From: Tetrapyrgos nigripes
Taxonomy: Eukaryota > Basidiomycota > Agaricomycetes > Agaricales > Campanellaceae
Reading direction: 5' to 3'
NCBI GenBank assembly: GCA_013368315.1
Contig: JAACJM010000024.1
Coordinates: 186,001-250,000, forward strand
Length of the DNA: 64,000 bases
The notes under the pieces are model-generated. The model was given only the letters and a program-made list of their open reading frames with translations, made no database searches and had not been told where the DNA came from. The position numbers were made by a program, and so were the translations under genes. Positions 32,757 through 46,200 of the stretch are shown in pieces (within the stretch, counting starts at the first letter, position 1; every line of letters starts with the position of its first letter).

Positions 32757-35700
32757 TTTTGCAGAGAAGACGAAGGATTGGCAGGTTGAACCCTACCGTA
32801 TACCTGTAGGTAGTAAAAGTCGTGAAAGGCAAGATTGGGCTGGTGTTGAGCTCAGCCTGCGTGGACAGCAGTCACTGTCAAGGAAAAAATCTCGGTCACG
32901 TGTAACGCGTCACACTTTCCTGAATCGTTCTCCTGCAAACCTGGATCCAATCCTGGACCACGCAATTCTGCGAGTCTTCGAGCTGAGCACAGGCTGAAGA
33001 ACGAAAGCATGTACCTTATTTCTACTTACGACCCACATCACCCATTGGAAGCAAAGGGAACCTGGATGACATGATGTACTCGCCAATTTGCCTCTTTGGT
33101 TAACTTTTCTTCAACTCAGATAGCATCAGGCTGGACCGGATCCTATGGAACCCAGTTGGAACGAAGATCTTCCTGCTCAGGAACAGGGGTGGTTTACAAC
33201 AAACCTTGTTTCAAGTCAGCTGGCAAGACACCTAACCGCAAGTTACGCAACGCCCTCACCTCGAACTCATCCGTGTCAAAGAGATGCACTCTAGACTCTC
33301 CCTGATCCAACAATCAATCAGAATTTTTTTTTCAATTCCAAGAATGCCGATACACGGTGCCAAAAATTGTCAGATTATCCAATTCAGTCTTCTGCCACAA
33401 TCGTCATGATTTCGATAGCGTTGTCTTCTTCATCAAATCGTACGTGTGGTTGCTTTACCAGGTCATGTAGTAGGCTGTCTTAGAGCCAGTCATGGGGTTT
33501 CGGCTACCTCTTCGGTCGCGTACCACCTTATGCATTTCAACTACTAGCGATGTTCTAGTGGATCTAGGTCTTCGTTTCTGCGATGGGACGTCTGACGAGT
33601 CCTTTCCGTACAGTGGCATACTGTTCTCTTGGAAGGTGCCATCGCTCTTTCGTCATTACTCGGCTCGTTTCTGTTGGACTATTCCCTCTCACATTTCGAA
33701 GATGGGTAAATGAATCCTGATTTATCGCGGCGGATTCCAAATTTCCAATCCACACATCTTCAATTGTCTTTTGGGTCTTTAAAACCACAGTAGTCGCCTA
33801 ATACTAATCACAGCGATAACATCCTAGTTCACTGCATTCTTTTCTAGCTGGACACAAAGCAAAGGCCGCCGATTCTACTAGTAATCCCGCTCTTTTTCTC
33901 CCGACAAGATCGCTCAACGAGTTCTTATGATTTCGAATCAGATTGTTCGGCTATGCACTATTTCTTTCTCTCCACTTGCTCCAAGGAGATCTCGCGAAGG
34001 TGGCAGGCACTACAATCCCCTCAGACGTTCATTTCTTTCAGCTACATACTCTCCAAATTCATTCTGAAATCGAAATCTCACCCAAGGATCAACCACCTTT
34101 TACAGGTAGAACGCTACAACTTGCAACCTGAGGCATGTAGATCATATCAAGTCGTGGATCGTCCCAAAAATAGACCGCGGTGTGTCTACGCTTTCTCGCC
34201 TTCTAATTGTCGGCTATAATCCCGTTCTAAACGAATTCTAGCTTTGCCTTGACGTAGTAGCACCGGGACTTTGGCCATCTTTGGCCATCCGAGTTCACCA
34301 TCAGTTTCGAATATGCTTTCTGCATTCTGGATAGTTTAGACGCTATTACATTCGAATCCCGACGTGCCAGGACCATACCCCACAACCTCAAAAACCAACT
34401 CAAATTCAATAATTAATAAGTAACCGGACCGTACACCGACTCACCCCGATGATACCAACGTGGAAACGAGACTGGTTTTTGCGACAAGTTCGCGTATGTA
34501 CCTCAAATCTCAATTCGACTCTTTCGAATTCTACAAAGCCTGCGATTCTCCTGGAGGTCCAGACTTTCATGCCACGCCTTACCGAGATTCTTGTTGTATT
34601 AGGACACGAAACCATGTCGGTCGGATGTCTATTTCCTTTGCTATCGGAAAGCAATCTACATATGTGATTGTTCAATTTTGAGGTCATCATCTTGCTTTGC
34701 GCGTCGGTGGAGATTTCTGGAGCTCCACGTAATGAACTGAAGCTTACCGCATTATTAGGCATGTCATTATCTTTCTTAACGACGTGGATGTAATGATTAA
34801 CGAGACCTAGTAAGTACTACTAGCACAGATGTCCTCGAACAAGACGAGGCTATCTACGCTCACTCCCCGATCATGTCGCGAAAGTGATAGCGAGTCGATG
34901 GTAGTAATCTAAATAATGACGGGTATGTCGTCACAGGAGATGTTTGAACTAACAAGTGAGTCATCATCTCACAAGCAACGATCATTCAGGCGGAAGCGCT
35001 GAAATCCATAGCCAAGTCCAAAATGAACGTTACGTATTTCCTTCGACGGTTTACCCGTTGGATGTTTCGCGATCTGAATACTAGGTTTTAGATGTATTTG
35101 CAGGAGGCATCACTGATGTGGCGCATGGGTGGGTAGTGCCTGACGCCACCATCCCGTCCCTTTCCCCCAGACATGCCAATTCGGGATAAACGGTAGTTGT
35201 TGATCGTCTTCTTGTAGCTTCTTGCCTGACATAGGCAGAAAATTTTACCCGAAAGCCTATGTTGCCCGTACTTGCCGTCTACCTGCCTGAATGCGCCCTC
35301 TCGATTAGGCGATTCCGCGCATAGCGTTGAGTCCACCTATGTACGGCTGGTCTCTACGAATGGTTTGGGAATATACGATAGCCCGAAACCTTCGAACCAA
35401 ATAGATCTAATCCACTGGGAAAGGTTACTATATCAAAGACCGATTGCCTCCGGGATCGCCGAAGAGGTGGCTTGAACGTGTGGCTGGGACTACTTATGCA
35501 TCGGGACTACGGCCTCAAGCTCGAGCTGAATTCCCTGTAAATTGGTTCGTAGCCTTGATAGCTGTGTGGACAATGAAGCTATAGTAAATCCCAGATGTCA
35601 AAGCAGGTGCGAAATAACGGACTTTAAGACGGAATTATGAGCTGTCATAGTGTGGCGTCGGGGAGATACAGCTTTGAGGCTGTAATATTTAGCTTAAAAC

Positions 35701-38700
35701 TTCCAGTACCACCGATGAAAGCCCAGATAGAGATGCGCCGCGCGACGCACGACGCGCGACCGCACGGACTTCGATGCACGACTAGGCCAGAATGTTGTTC
35801 AGGCTGACTGTCGACGCCTAGCTTGCCAAACAGCTTGGCAGTGCTCGAGCGTTTGCGTACCTGGAAATGCTACCTTCTCAGCATCCACATAGGAAGCTTC
35901 CAGGCGTTCCTATCGCGTATGCCACCAGTTGCCAGATGGAGGACTGCCTCCGAATGATTGAGATGCGAAAGACGAGAACCCATGACATTCGGTCAACGAG
36001 AGAATTATGATCGTGCCGACTTCACTAATGATAGCTTCAACTTGTGCCGAGAACTCTCAAAAGCCTGTTCTTGTAGTAATCGAAGCATACATGGTCACTT
36101 GCATTTTGACATGGGTCATGGTATCTTCTGCCGCGACTCGTTCCATTCCATAGATTCTGAGGTTCTTAGAATTACATACTACCACGTAGCATGTTATCTG
36201 ATGAATGGTATCTATCTCAGGTGAGCCACCGTGACCTATGTAGTATGTAAAAGACCACAAGCAGGCCAGGCTTTTGCATCAAAATCATCTTCAACGATTT
36301 GACATATGTCTCGGCATCTGGACAGGGCCAAGATATTGAAGTCTCCGAGTCTAATTCGGGCAGTTTGTCGATGGACTGTTCACAAGGTGATGGAAGAGTT
36401 GATGCCACAGGAGGGCTTTGATCATAGGACGATCCGTCGGACTAGTAGAAAAAGGGATAGGATACAGAAACCTTAATGATAAATACTTTACGCATATAGA
36501 AAACCGAGTGACCAATGGGAAACGCAGGTGAAGGCCCAGAAAACCTCCGACGACTTAACTTGCCGATGCCTGCCTAATGAAATACGAGTCCATCCCTTGT
36601 GCTGCAATTGGAAGTTCCGAGTCTTCCCAAAGCCTTCGGAAAATGCCCTAACATAACACCGTGGAGCCAGGAAATGAAATCCGAGTCGGTCTTGATTCAA
36701 AGTTCGTTCCCAGTACCCCAGGGGCAGAAGAAAGGGCAAGGTGATCACTAGTGATTACCAAGGATCTCTATACCTTGCTGTGCATGCTGAAGGTGTTCGG
36801 GAGCAATTATCATAATGTTCAAGGGTGCAATAGAATCTGGGTACTTGATGCTAGCATTCTCGCTTTACAGTTTGATGATGGATCCATGGATGGAGAGGCA
36901 CAGCGAGGAATCGAAACTGAGCAAACAAATATGAGAGGAGACTCGAGAGACCCTACGGCCACACCAGAATGTAATACCAGTGAGTCTGAGTAGGCTATAG
37001 GATAGGACATAGCACGAACTTCACTCATAGCAACCCACGTCTCCTCGAAAATAGAAACCACATCTTTCAAATCCCTGAGGGTTCTGCCCGAAAGTTCTGA
37101 TCGGTTTGAAGTTTGTTGATCTAACTTGGATCCAATCCTGATCAAAGCTACACACCTAGGGGCCTCCGAGTCGGACAAGCATGCGCATCGACTGGGCATC
37201 GAAAACCAGACCTACAAGTATACACGCTGAGACGAGTTTGAAGTAGTCGAAATCTCCCAACGGTTTACTATTTCGTGCAGGTAGATCGGCGGTGTCCAGC
37301 TAGGTCATCAAGCGGTCATCACTTCCCTGAAAGTTGATCTTCTTCGCCTCGATTTGGTAAGCCGAAAATCTATGTCTTGAAGACCGAATATGACATGCCA
37401 TTAAGTCGTTGATAGAATACTAGGACGGGATTGATGCCTGATTTGGGCACTGTCTTCCAGTGAGAACTGGGGCTTGGGCAGGATTAGAATATTGAATTCT
37501 TGAGGAGAAATGGATCCCATAGGAATGACAGGACTACTGGAAACAGAAGTTGCCGGCCACGGATTTGGAACGGGAAAAAGTGGTAGAGCGTGGGTTGTTC
37601 ATGGAGACAGGCTGAGATTTATTTTAGGGTGAAGGACACGAAATGCGGGGCAGCGTACGTACATGATAACTCTAGACAGGTCTACTAGGCAGACTTCTGA
37701 TATCATTGCACCATGGGGTAAGCCTTTCACCTCTACGAGGCTCACCTCAGGAAATCTACAACGAAGGACTGCCGCTGGCAATAGAAAAATGGGACACAAG
37801 GAGATTCCGGCAGAAAGAAGCAAAGAACGCTCATACAGAGCACGCTTGGCGACACTCTGGGTCGTGACCGCGTGACCAGTTAGCTAAAGTCGTCAAATCC
37901 AAGTTTTTGCTTTGAGAGATGAGCAGACCTCCTATGATATCGGTGTCCTCCATAATTGATCGGTATGGTACCGGGATTGCTCGGGTATAGTTAAAGAAGA
38001 ACAAAGACTGAGAAAAGCTCGGAATGACGCGAGAGGGACCGAATGAATACGATTTACACAGCATTGTTAGTGTCTTGTAGTTTCATTGTCTTGAATGCAG
38101 TTACGTGCATCATGTACGTGCAGACTGTATACAGCGGAAGGAGACGGCGAGTTTTGCAACACTCCGAAAATGAGGACGGACAGTACACTCCTCCCAAGGG
38201 AATTCTGGTTGTAAACTTGCTTCAGGGCCCGGGATTGTCTGGGATTGCCAGGTACACACTAGCAGGACCATGCATAACACGCCGGTGGATCTCTCTCCGT
38301 GTAGAGTAGCACAGCATTGAGCTGGAGGATCAGCCTCGCTTGCAAACATGTTGATTTTCAAACCATACAAGGATGTTGGCTGATGTTGGACCTGAAATGA
38401 ATATTAATAAATCGTCTTCCGAACAAAGTTAGGTAATACGATGATCGATTGGCCTAGACCTTTGCTCGCCTCCGTCACTTCGGGGGGACAGCCAATGAGG
38501 CTAAGTTGGAAGCGCAAAAGAGTAAGTGATAGACTACAACTTGGAACGTTTACTCCTCTCCAAAACGGTACCGAAAGAGGCTTCTACTTCGAGCCCAGCC
38601 CAACCTGACATCTGTCTTTTTTCCCCTCAACATCGTCCGATCAGGGTTGCTGGCATGTTCTAAAAAAGTCAAGAATCGATCCAGGACTAATGAATGTCTC

Positions 38701-38943
38701 GTGTGTAAGAAGGGAAAAGGAAAAGACTGTTGATGGGGGTAGATTGATTATGCCGAAAGAGAAGGAGCACTCAGCAAGAGCTCAGATTCGACAGATGAAC
38801 TTGAGATGAACCAATGGGAACGTGTCCCTTGTCCTCGATTAGATAAGCTCTGATATATATAGAGGGGCGTTGAATTTAAATAAGTACCTCCGATAGTGTC
38901 AAACCCCACTGTCTATCCCCTAATCCTCTCCTCCTGTCTAACC
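32757..38943. other. Gene desert (about 6.2 kb)
   Basis: No gene supported. All open frames are short (about 60-125 codons), lack family motifs and do not chain by splice sites. A GC-rich CGCGCGACGC-type tract lies at about 35,735-35,765. Otherwise base composition is ordinary and no terminal repeats were found. Ancient transposon debris is possible but not demonstrated. Confidence 0.5.
38852..38862 (+). promoter_or_regulatory. TATA box of the C2H2 gene
   Basis: GATATATATAG about 85 nt upstream of the ATG at 38944. Confidence 0.4.
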
Positions 38944-40205
38944 ATGACCCCCTCAATCCATCGCTGCAATAAAACTGCTCACTTCTACCCGATGGTTAGC
39001 TCTGTCCCTTCTCAACATCCCAACATGTTTCGTACGTACTTATGCCTCTTCCTCAAGTTATACTTGCTCATTCTCCTATAGCCTCATTCAATTCTTACCA
39101 GTCCTACTCTGATGCCGATTCGATGCACTACAGCTGCCCCCAGAAGGTTGAGCCAGTGTTTGAATATCAGGAGTATTCTTCTCCAGGTAGTCCATATTTG
39201 GCGGGCTTCGGTTACCCTTCTCATTCTTCTTCGCTAGAACTCGATGCATGGTCAGACTGGGCCGGTCAGCAGGCCACTTCCGAGACCGCTCCAGGCAGGT
39301 CGACTTTGTCATTCGTACCGAAGAATCAAACTGACAGCTCTCCAGAGCAGTACTTTGAATCTCAGGCTCCGTACACGGGATTCTCTGCCAGTGGCAAGTC
39401 GCTTTAACGTATGGATCTGTGCTTCTCTAACTTCAATCTAGAAGCTCCTCCAGTCCCTAGTCGTCCAGTTGTTCTCTCTTGGCCGCTCGAGTATTTCATC
39501 ACCAATGACCCTTCCTTACTCACCCCTGGGTCAGACGTCTCCTATTTTACTTCGTCTGCTCGACATACTCCAGAACGTAAGTCTCAAAATGTTCCCATCT
39601 TGGCTTACGTTAATGTATGCGATATCCTAGTGCTTTACACCGGCTCATCGTGTGGTGATGATAACGTCTTTGACATGCAATTTGGCGACGCACTCGCATC
39701 GAACAGCATAAACGCCGATGTGCGATCACCTTATGATAGCGACTCACCCGCATCCTCCCCAACTGCATCCTCCCCTTCATCTTCGTCGCTCGCTTTTGAT
39801 CTTCCTTCACCATCTCGCCGTCACTCCCCCTACAAGCCGCTTCCCTCACCCACGAATACATCCTCATCCTCCAGTGGCGGGTCTCGTTCGATCTCTGCAT
39901 TAGATCACCGTCGTCGTTTCCCCTGTCTCCTGCCCGGTTGCGACCGTCGCTTTACTTCACAGTACACTCTCAAGGTCCACATGGAAGCACACAAGCCCAA
40001 GCCAAAAGTGACCTTCCCTTGTACACACGGATGCTCAGAGCGCTTCTCGAGACAGCACGATAGGTTGAGGCATGAGGTGGCGAAGCATGGAAAGGTGTGC
40101 GAGTTTTCGTGTGAGGATTGTGGGAGGTTCTTTTCGACGAGCAAGACGTTGGGGAATCACAAGTGTCCTGTTGCACAGGGTGGTACTAGATGGGTCAACG
40201 CATGA
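38944..40205 (+). CDS. C2H2 zinc-finger transcription factor
   Basis: Nuclear DNA-binding protein with three zinc fingers at the C-terminus. The ATG is at 38944 (MTPSIHRCNKTAH). Four exons; the second intron (39,394-39,441) has a GC donor. The N-terminal two thirds are disordered, rich in Ser, Pro, Tyr and Gln (for example FNSYQSYSDADSMHY and SPASSPTASSPSSSS), as in activation domains. Fingers: FPCLLPGCDRRFTSQYTLKV with HMEAH; FPCTHGCSERFSRQHDRLRH with EVAKH; and a C2HC-like FSCEDCGRFFSTSKTLGNHK ending in C. Stop at 40203-40205. No target can be inferred. Confidence 0.85.
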
Positions 40206-42569
40206 TTGTCGAGCAGTTGGCCTGGTTTGTCATTCTGCTTTTCCCCCGCATGTTCTTCCTCTTTCTGACTGGTCCATGTCTTCTATGATCACGAAACATT
40301 CATACTTTCTTTCTCATTTATTCACTCCTCATTCATGGAAATTCTTGGGATTTTGTCGTATTCTTTCACTTTTTCTCTCATTCACATCCTCGTCCACTTC
40401 ACCCACTTGTTGTATTTCTCTGTCCATTCGGTCCGGTTAGGGATAGGAGCTGGAAGGAGGATCTAAATTATGTCACCTCATTCGCATCGTTCTTGGCATC
40501 CCTCCACGTCAATATCTATCCACCTTTTCCGTTCTATGCAATGGGGGACTACATAGGAAGTGCGGCCGTCGAGTGGACGCTGACGATGGAAAAGGAAAAA
40601 AAAAAAACGAAAAATCTTTGCTCGCTATTAGCGCACCCATTCATACCCATCGACTACTCCATGTAGGCACCGCACCGCACCGCACCACGCTCCTTTCCTT
40701 CAGCAATGACATTCTCCATTGTATACTATCGTATCCTACCTGCAGAATATTGGAACTTTATGATCATTTTAACCGGTACCTACCATCGTCCATGTATCAT
40801 TCACTGACTCTGACTCTCACTCTCACATTGACTTTTGACTCGGTCTTGGACTTGGATCATCTGCAAATCGTTTGTAGCGTTCATTCAGGTCTTGATTTAG
40901 GGAACTTTTGGGTTATTTAGGTAGAAATTTGGATTACAGTCGACGATGTAGAATAAAATACCTCGACATCGTATCGTGCCACTGACAGGGTCTTAAAGGA
41001 GCCACAGTCATGTTCCGTTTCGTCCTGAAGTTAGGATCCACCATTTTATGGAATACTTCGAAGAAGGGGAGAACAGGAGGAGGAGTGTAAGGATAAGGAG
41101 GCTTCCGAGACGGTTTCTCGCAATTCAAGGTACTGGTGGTATCTTCCCCTCTTTTAGTAACGGATCTCGACACAGTGCAATACATCGAAGCCCCCATCCT
41201 CCACGGAATATGCACGGAATTGACCTCAAAGCCAAAGACGCGCTCAGAGCCTGAGCCCACAAATGCAAATGCATACACGATCATTACTTTCGGTCTAGGT
41301 CAATCCATTCCAGTCTATCTACTCAACGTCGACTTGGTTACTACCATTCGATGCTATAGTGAAAACCTACTAAGTGCTAGCTCATTTCAAAAACAGCTAT
41401 ACTACCGATCTAGCTAGTTGACCGGGTTCGCCCGCATTCCATCCGCCATTCGTGTAGTATATAAGTGGCAGTGACATGATTTCATTTATCCAAATATCGT
41501 ATACGGCTCCAGACGAACATAATCATGAGGGTAGGTAGTTCTCAGGACGAATATTCGAAGGCTGCGACGTGAAGGGGTTGATGCTTTAGAGGAGGACAGT
41601 AAAAAGAAATTTCCAAGGCTATGATCTTGGAACCCTCCGAGTCTTGGCGCGTCTATTTTGTAGATGATAATTCTACCAAATTTATTATTATACAGCTCAA
41701 GCCTGGGATCCGGAAGCGCCCTTACGGTCTAACTTGCTATGTGTTCAGGTTTCAGGGACGATACGGTAATCTACTGCCAATGTATATGCATTAATTGACT
41801 TGGACGTACGTTGGACGGGAAAAACGGCGTACGGATGTAGTTGATGCCAATTTGAATGTCATGAAGCAATGCATTGTTACTCGGAGTATTCTCGAGGCCG
41901 AAACCGTCGAGACGCAGGTGTAGGATGAGAATATGGGTGCTAAGAATTGTTATACCCGGTATTTGTGTCGTACTCGAGGTTCTTTATTGATAGGCTTACC
42001 GAGATCTGTACTCGAAGGATTGGTATGGAATCTAGCATAAAGGACGTACTTACCGTCACTTACGTTGCGAATTGTCAGCGTTTCATGTCTACAGGTTTAG
42101 CACTAGGTCTGATAAGACGGGTGTCCTGGCCGAGAAGCATGATATGCCCCTGTGTCGTGGATCGAAGTGCTAGAAGGGATCACAGTAAGTGTGATACTTA
42201 AGTATGTACAACTGCAATATGTCTTTCTTCAAACCCGCGGCTCCGAGCGCTAAAATGTTAGTAGCCTTTCTTGCCACTAAGTGACACAGTTCAATGATGC
42301 CGGCATCATGCTGTGGTAGAAGGGAATATTTTGAGGACAAGGAGGAGCAAGGGAGAGGCGTTGAAGCGGAGGTGGCGCATTGGGATCCAATAGCCGACGA
42401 CGAAAAAGGAAAGTAAAGAAACAAATTTGGGAGGAATCCCGCAATCGTATACGGGCGGAGTTGGTCTAAAAGGCTGAGATAGCGAGGCTAATGAATGCTC
42501 GCTCTGCTCACAACTATAAGTAGTCGTTATATCGACACTGCATATGATGCCCAGTCTCCGAGGCGCTGA
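40206..42569. other. Intergenic, no gene supported
   Basis: The zinc-finger 3' region, an ACCGC pentanucleotide run at about 40,672-40,690, a CTGACTCT-type repeat at 40,806-40,830, and short open frames with no recognised family (for example 40,934-41,284 minus). Confidence 0.4.
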
Positions 42570-42632
42570 ACCAACCTTAGCTCAGTTGGAAGAGCGCACG
42601 TCGGAGTCGCTTGTTCGATCCAGGAGTGGTGT
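42570..42632 (+). tRNA. tRNA-like sequence, truncated (probable pseudogene)
   Basis: Contains a good A box / D arm (TTAGCTCAGTTGGAAGAGCG; GCTC pairs with GAGC) and a B box / T loop (GTTCGATCC). The interval between D and T arms is about 13 nt instead of about 23, so no normal anticodon stem-loop fits. The acceptor ends (ACCA... and ...TGGT) pair only partly. Most likely a tRNA pseudogene or the head of a tRNA-derived short interspersed element. Confidence 0.45.
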
Positions 42633-42653
42633 AATCTATCTATCTATCTATCC
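42633..42653 (+). repeat. ATCT tetranucleotide microsatellite
   Basis: (ATCT)4-5 immediately after the tRNA-like sequence. Confidence 0.7.
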
Positions 42654-43242
42654 AGGCAGGTCGGATGACCGGGGTAGGAAAGATTCGATTTTTTCTTCTC
42701 TCTAATGCAATTCACTCGTTGCATTGAAGTGAAGTACTTTTTCAGACTTGCCTTTGAGCTGTACTGCTAATTCTTTCGTATCCAGATTAAGGATGAAATT
42801 AATCCCAGTGAAAATCGACCTAGGCGCTTATGGGAGAAATGGGCGGAGATGTCCTCTACGTTACTACGCATACCGGACTGTGCTAATTTATCATAGGAAA
42901 CGACAGAATTATGGGAGAACTGGATTTCCCGTCTCCTCTCATACTAGTCGCCCATCTCCACCCATCTGGACCCATGTTCGATTTTCAACTGGGGATGAAA
43001 ACCTTGAAGCCACAATTGAGTCAACTGGAGCCGAGCGGCAAGGCGGCCAGCCACGTGATGCTCGCCGGTCTAGGTCATAGTCTAGGTTGTCTCCAGTCTC
43101 CAGTCTCGACGTCGTCCAGCACAATCAACTCTTTTTTTCACCTCCCACTACGTCGGCCAGCAGCTCTATCAAGCATTTACTTCTTCTCTGATCAATTTTC
43201 CTGTTCACAATCGCTCTGTAGATGCCAGTCTAGACTCACAAA

Positions 43243-46200
43243 ATGGCATCCAGTTCTCCAACCCCGTCCCTCACTCCCAGTGCAGGCTCTACACCAGAAC
43301 GAGATATCCCGATACAGCCAGACCATTTCTATCGCTCAGATGACAGCCAGCCCACTGCTTATCCGTCACCCAACGCATATGGCAAGACATGGCTAGACCC
43401 AGAGGACGACCGGCTGGCTTCTCGCGGAATACCAGTCTTCAAGCCCACCATGAAGGAATTCAGAAATTTTGAGGCGTACATGAATAAAGTAGAATGTTGG
43501 GGCATGTATAGTGGAATTGTCAAAGTGATACCTCCTAAGGAATGGTCCGTACTGAAATGTCTCAGAAATTTGCCCCATCCAAGTCTAACGTTCCCAACTC
43601 TTCCAGGACCGATTCCCTTCCACCTCTCAAAGAACAACTCCGTAATGTGAAGATAAAGGCACCCATTGAACAACTCATGCTTGGTCGCGCAGGTCTCTTC
43701 CGTCAACAAAACATGGAGAAACGGAAGGTCATGAGCGTGCGCGAATGGGCAGAGTTCTGCAACCAGGATGAATATCGCGCACCTAGCGTGGATGAACTAG
43801 GTGCTCGCGCGCCTGTGAAGAGCACGAGAACGCGCCGTACGCGAAAAAGTATGGTCAAGGCGGAGACGATTGAGCCTGAGCTCGCCGAAGGTCAGGTCTA
43901 CATCAAGGAGGAACCTGTAGACGACGCGATGTCGACAGTACATGAAGATGGTGAGTTCTTGACCGCCTCATGAAGAGAACTTGAGCTGAGAGCATTTGTA
44001 GCGGGGTCACCTGCGCCTTCGGCTAATGCCGAAGAGAAACCCAAGGTCAAGGGACGTCGACAACCACAAACGAAAGAGGCCAGGGAAGCTAAAGCGACCG
44101 AGCGTCTCGAGAAGGATGAAGCGTTTCTCGAATCATTTGATCCTCACACCTCTTGGCTACCTCCCAACACGAAGCCTGAAGACTATACCCCGGAGTTTTG
44201 TGCTCAACTAGAAAGGAATTACTGGCGGAACTGTGGCATTGGAAAGGCTCCATGGTACGGTGCAGACACTCAAGGTAAAGCTTTCCCACCCTTTTCCTAT
44301 CGTAATAGCTCACCCGATTTCCAGGTTCTCTGTACACGGACGACACGGAGGAATGGAATGTCGCCCATCTGGAGTCGGAACTTTCTCGTCTCCTACCTCC
44401 TGGAGGCATTCCAGGTGTTAACACACCTTACCTCTACTGGGGCATGTGGCGAGCTACATTTGCTTGGCATGTCGAGGACATGGACCTTTGCAGTATCAAC
44501 TACATCCATTTCGGTGCACCCAAGTTCTGGTATGCCATCCCGCAGCAACAGGCCAACAGGCTAGAGCAGACAATGCGAAGTGAGTGCATATAATCTTGTA
44601 TGATGTGCTGGTCCTCATTACCGTTCCTTCCAGGCTACTTCCCGAAAGATACATCCCAGTGCAGCCAGTTTTTGCGACACAAGTCCTTCCTTGCATCCCC
44701 AACCCTCCTAGCCAAGTCATCCTGCAAGCCCAACCATCTCGTCCAGCACGCTGGTGAATTCGTCATTACATACCCCAGAGGCTATCATGCTGGTTTCAAC
44801 CTAGGCTTCAACTGTGCCGAGAGCGTCAACTTCGCACTCACGAGCTGGTTGGAGATCGGCAGAGTAGCAAAGGCTTGCGAGTGTGTCGGTGACAGGTACG
44901 TTCCTCTGGTCTGTCGTAGTCATGTAAACACTAATTAATCAAATTTGTCCAGTGTTCGTATCGACGTCGACAAGCTTCTTCAGGACCGTGAAGCAGAATG
45001 GCTGGAGACAGAGGGTCTATCGCTGATTCCAACGAAATTCCCAAAGAAAACTCACAAAGCATCACCAGTCAAGGAAGAAGTCAAGCAAGAGGAACTCACT
45101 CTCATCATTCCCCCTCTTACTAGGCCTGCTAAGCGCAAAGCTGAAACTAGCGTTGAGGTTCCTACCAAAGCGAAGAAGGCAAAGACGACACCGTCTTCCA
45201 AGACATCCGCCCCATCGTCCGCCTCATCCTCATCGTCGTCTTCTTCCAGATCACCTCCCAAGACCTCGAAGGCCACAATATCGGGACCACTACCCAGGCT
45301 TACGCTCAAACTCGGACCTCGTCCTACTGAGCCTGATTCTTATCCTTGCTGTCTCTGTGTCTCAATGAGCAAGGAGAACTTATTGCCTGTTCAGGATCCA
45401 CCGATGAAACGAAGAGAAGCCATGGAAGCCTGTGGATATCCTAAAGTCTGGATGGCCCATGAAGATTGTGCTAGTATTGTTCCAGAGACTTGGGTCGATG
45501 AAGGGGAGAATGGGGAGAAGGTAGTTTTTGGTGTTGATGGTATTGTCAAAGACAGATGGAATCTGGTTAATAGCTTTTTTTTTTTGCCTATTCTTTTATT
45601 GATTGACTCTTCTTGATAGAAATGTACCGCATGCACGAAAAACAGAGCCAAGGCCCATGGTGCTCCTATCCAGTGTACCAAGGGCAAATGTTCTAAGGCG
45701 TTCCACATTTCTTGCGCTCGGGAGAACAAGGACAACATTTTGTTCAGCATCCTGCGGGAAGTTGAGAAGGAAGTTGTCCTTCTGGACGCCGGTCATCAGA
45801 ATGTGCAACTCGATGCCAACGACGCATCACAGGACATGCAAGTCGACAATGTACTCAAGATCATCAAGAAATACGAAGTGCAAGTCTTGTGTTCTCAGCA
45901 TAACCCTGTTCGTCTCTTTCACGTTCCACTCTAAAGCCTCTTTTCTGAGGATCCTCTGCTTTCTTATTTCACAGCTTCTAGCAGCAGCAAAGAAAGCATC
46001 GAAACAAGACAAGATCAAGAACGATTTACTTGCACTACCTCCGATGTCTCGTATCAAGGTTCGCGTTAGCACTGGCGTGTTTGAAGTTTCGTTGGTACGG
46101 GTTATTGAAGAGACTAGTTCTGTTGAGGTTTTGTGGGATCGAGGTATTAAGAGAGAGTTCAAATGGGGCTCTGTCATCTTTGGAAATACAGATGGACCAG

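Noticed and set aside
33000..38900. Search for a CRISPR-like or tandem array in the desert
   Set aside because: No regularly spaced repeats; the genome is eukaryotic and such an array is not expected.
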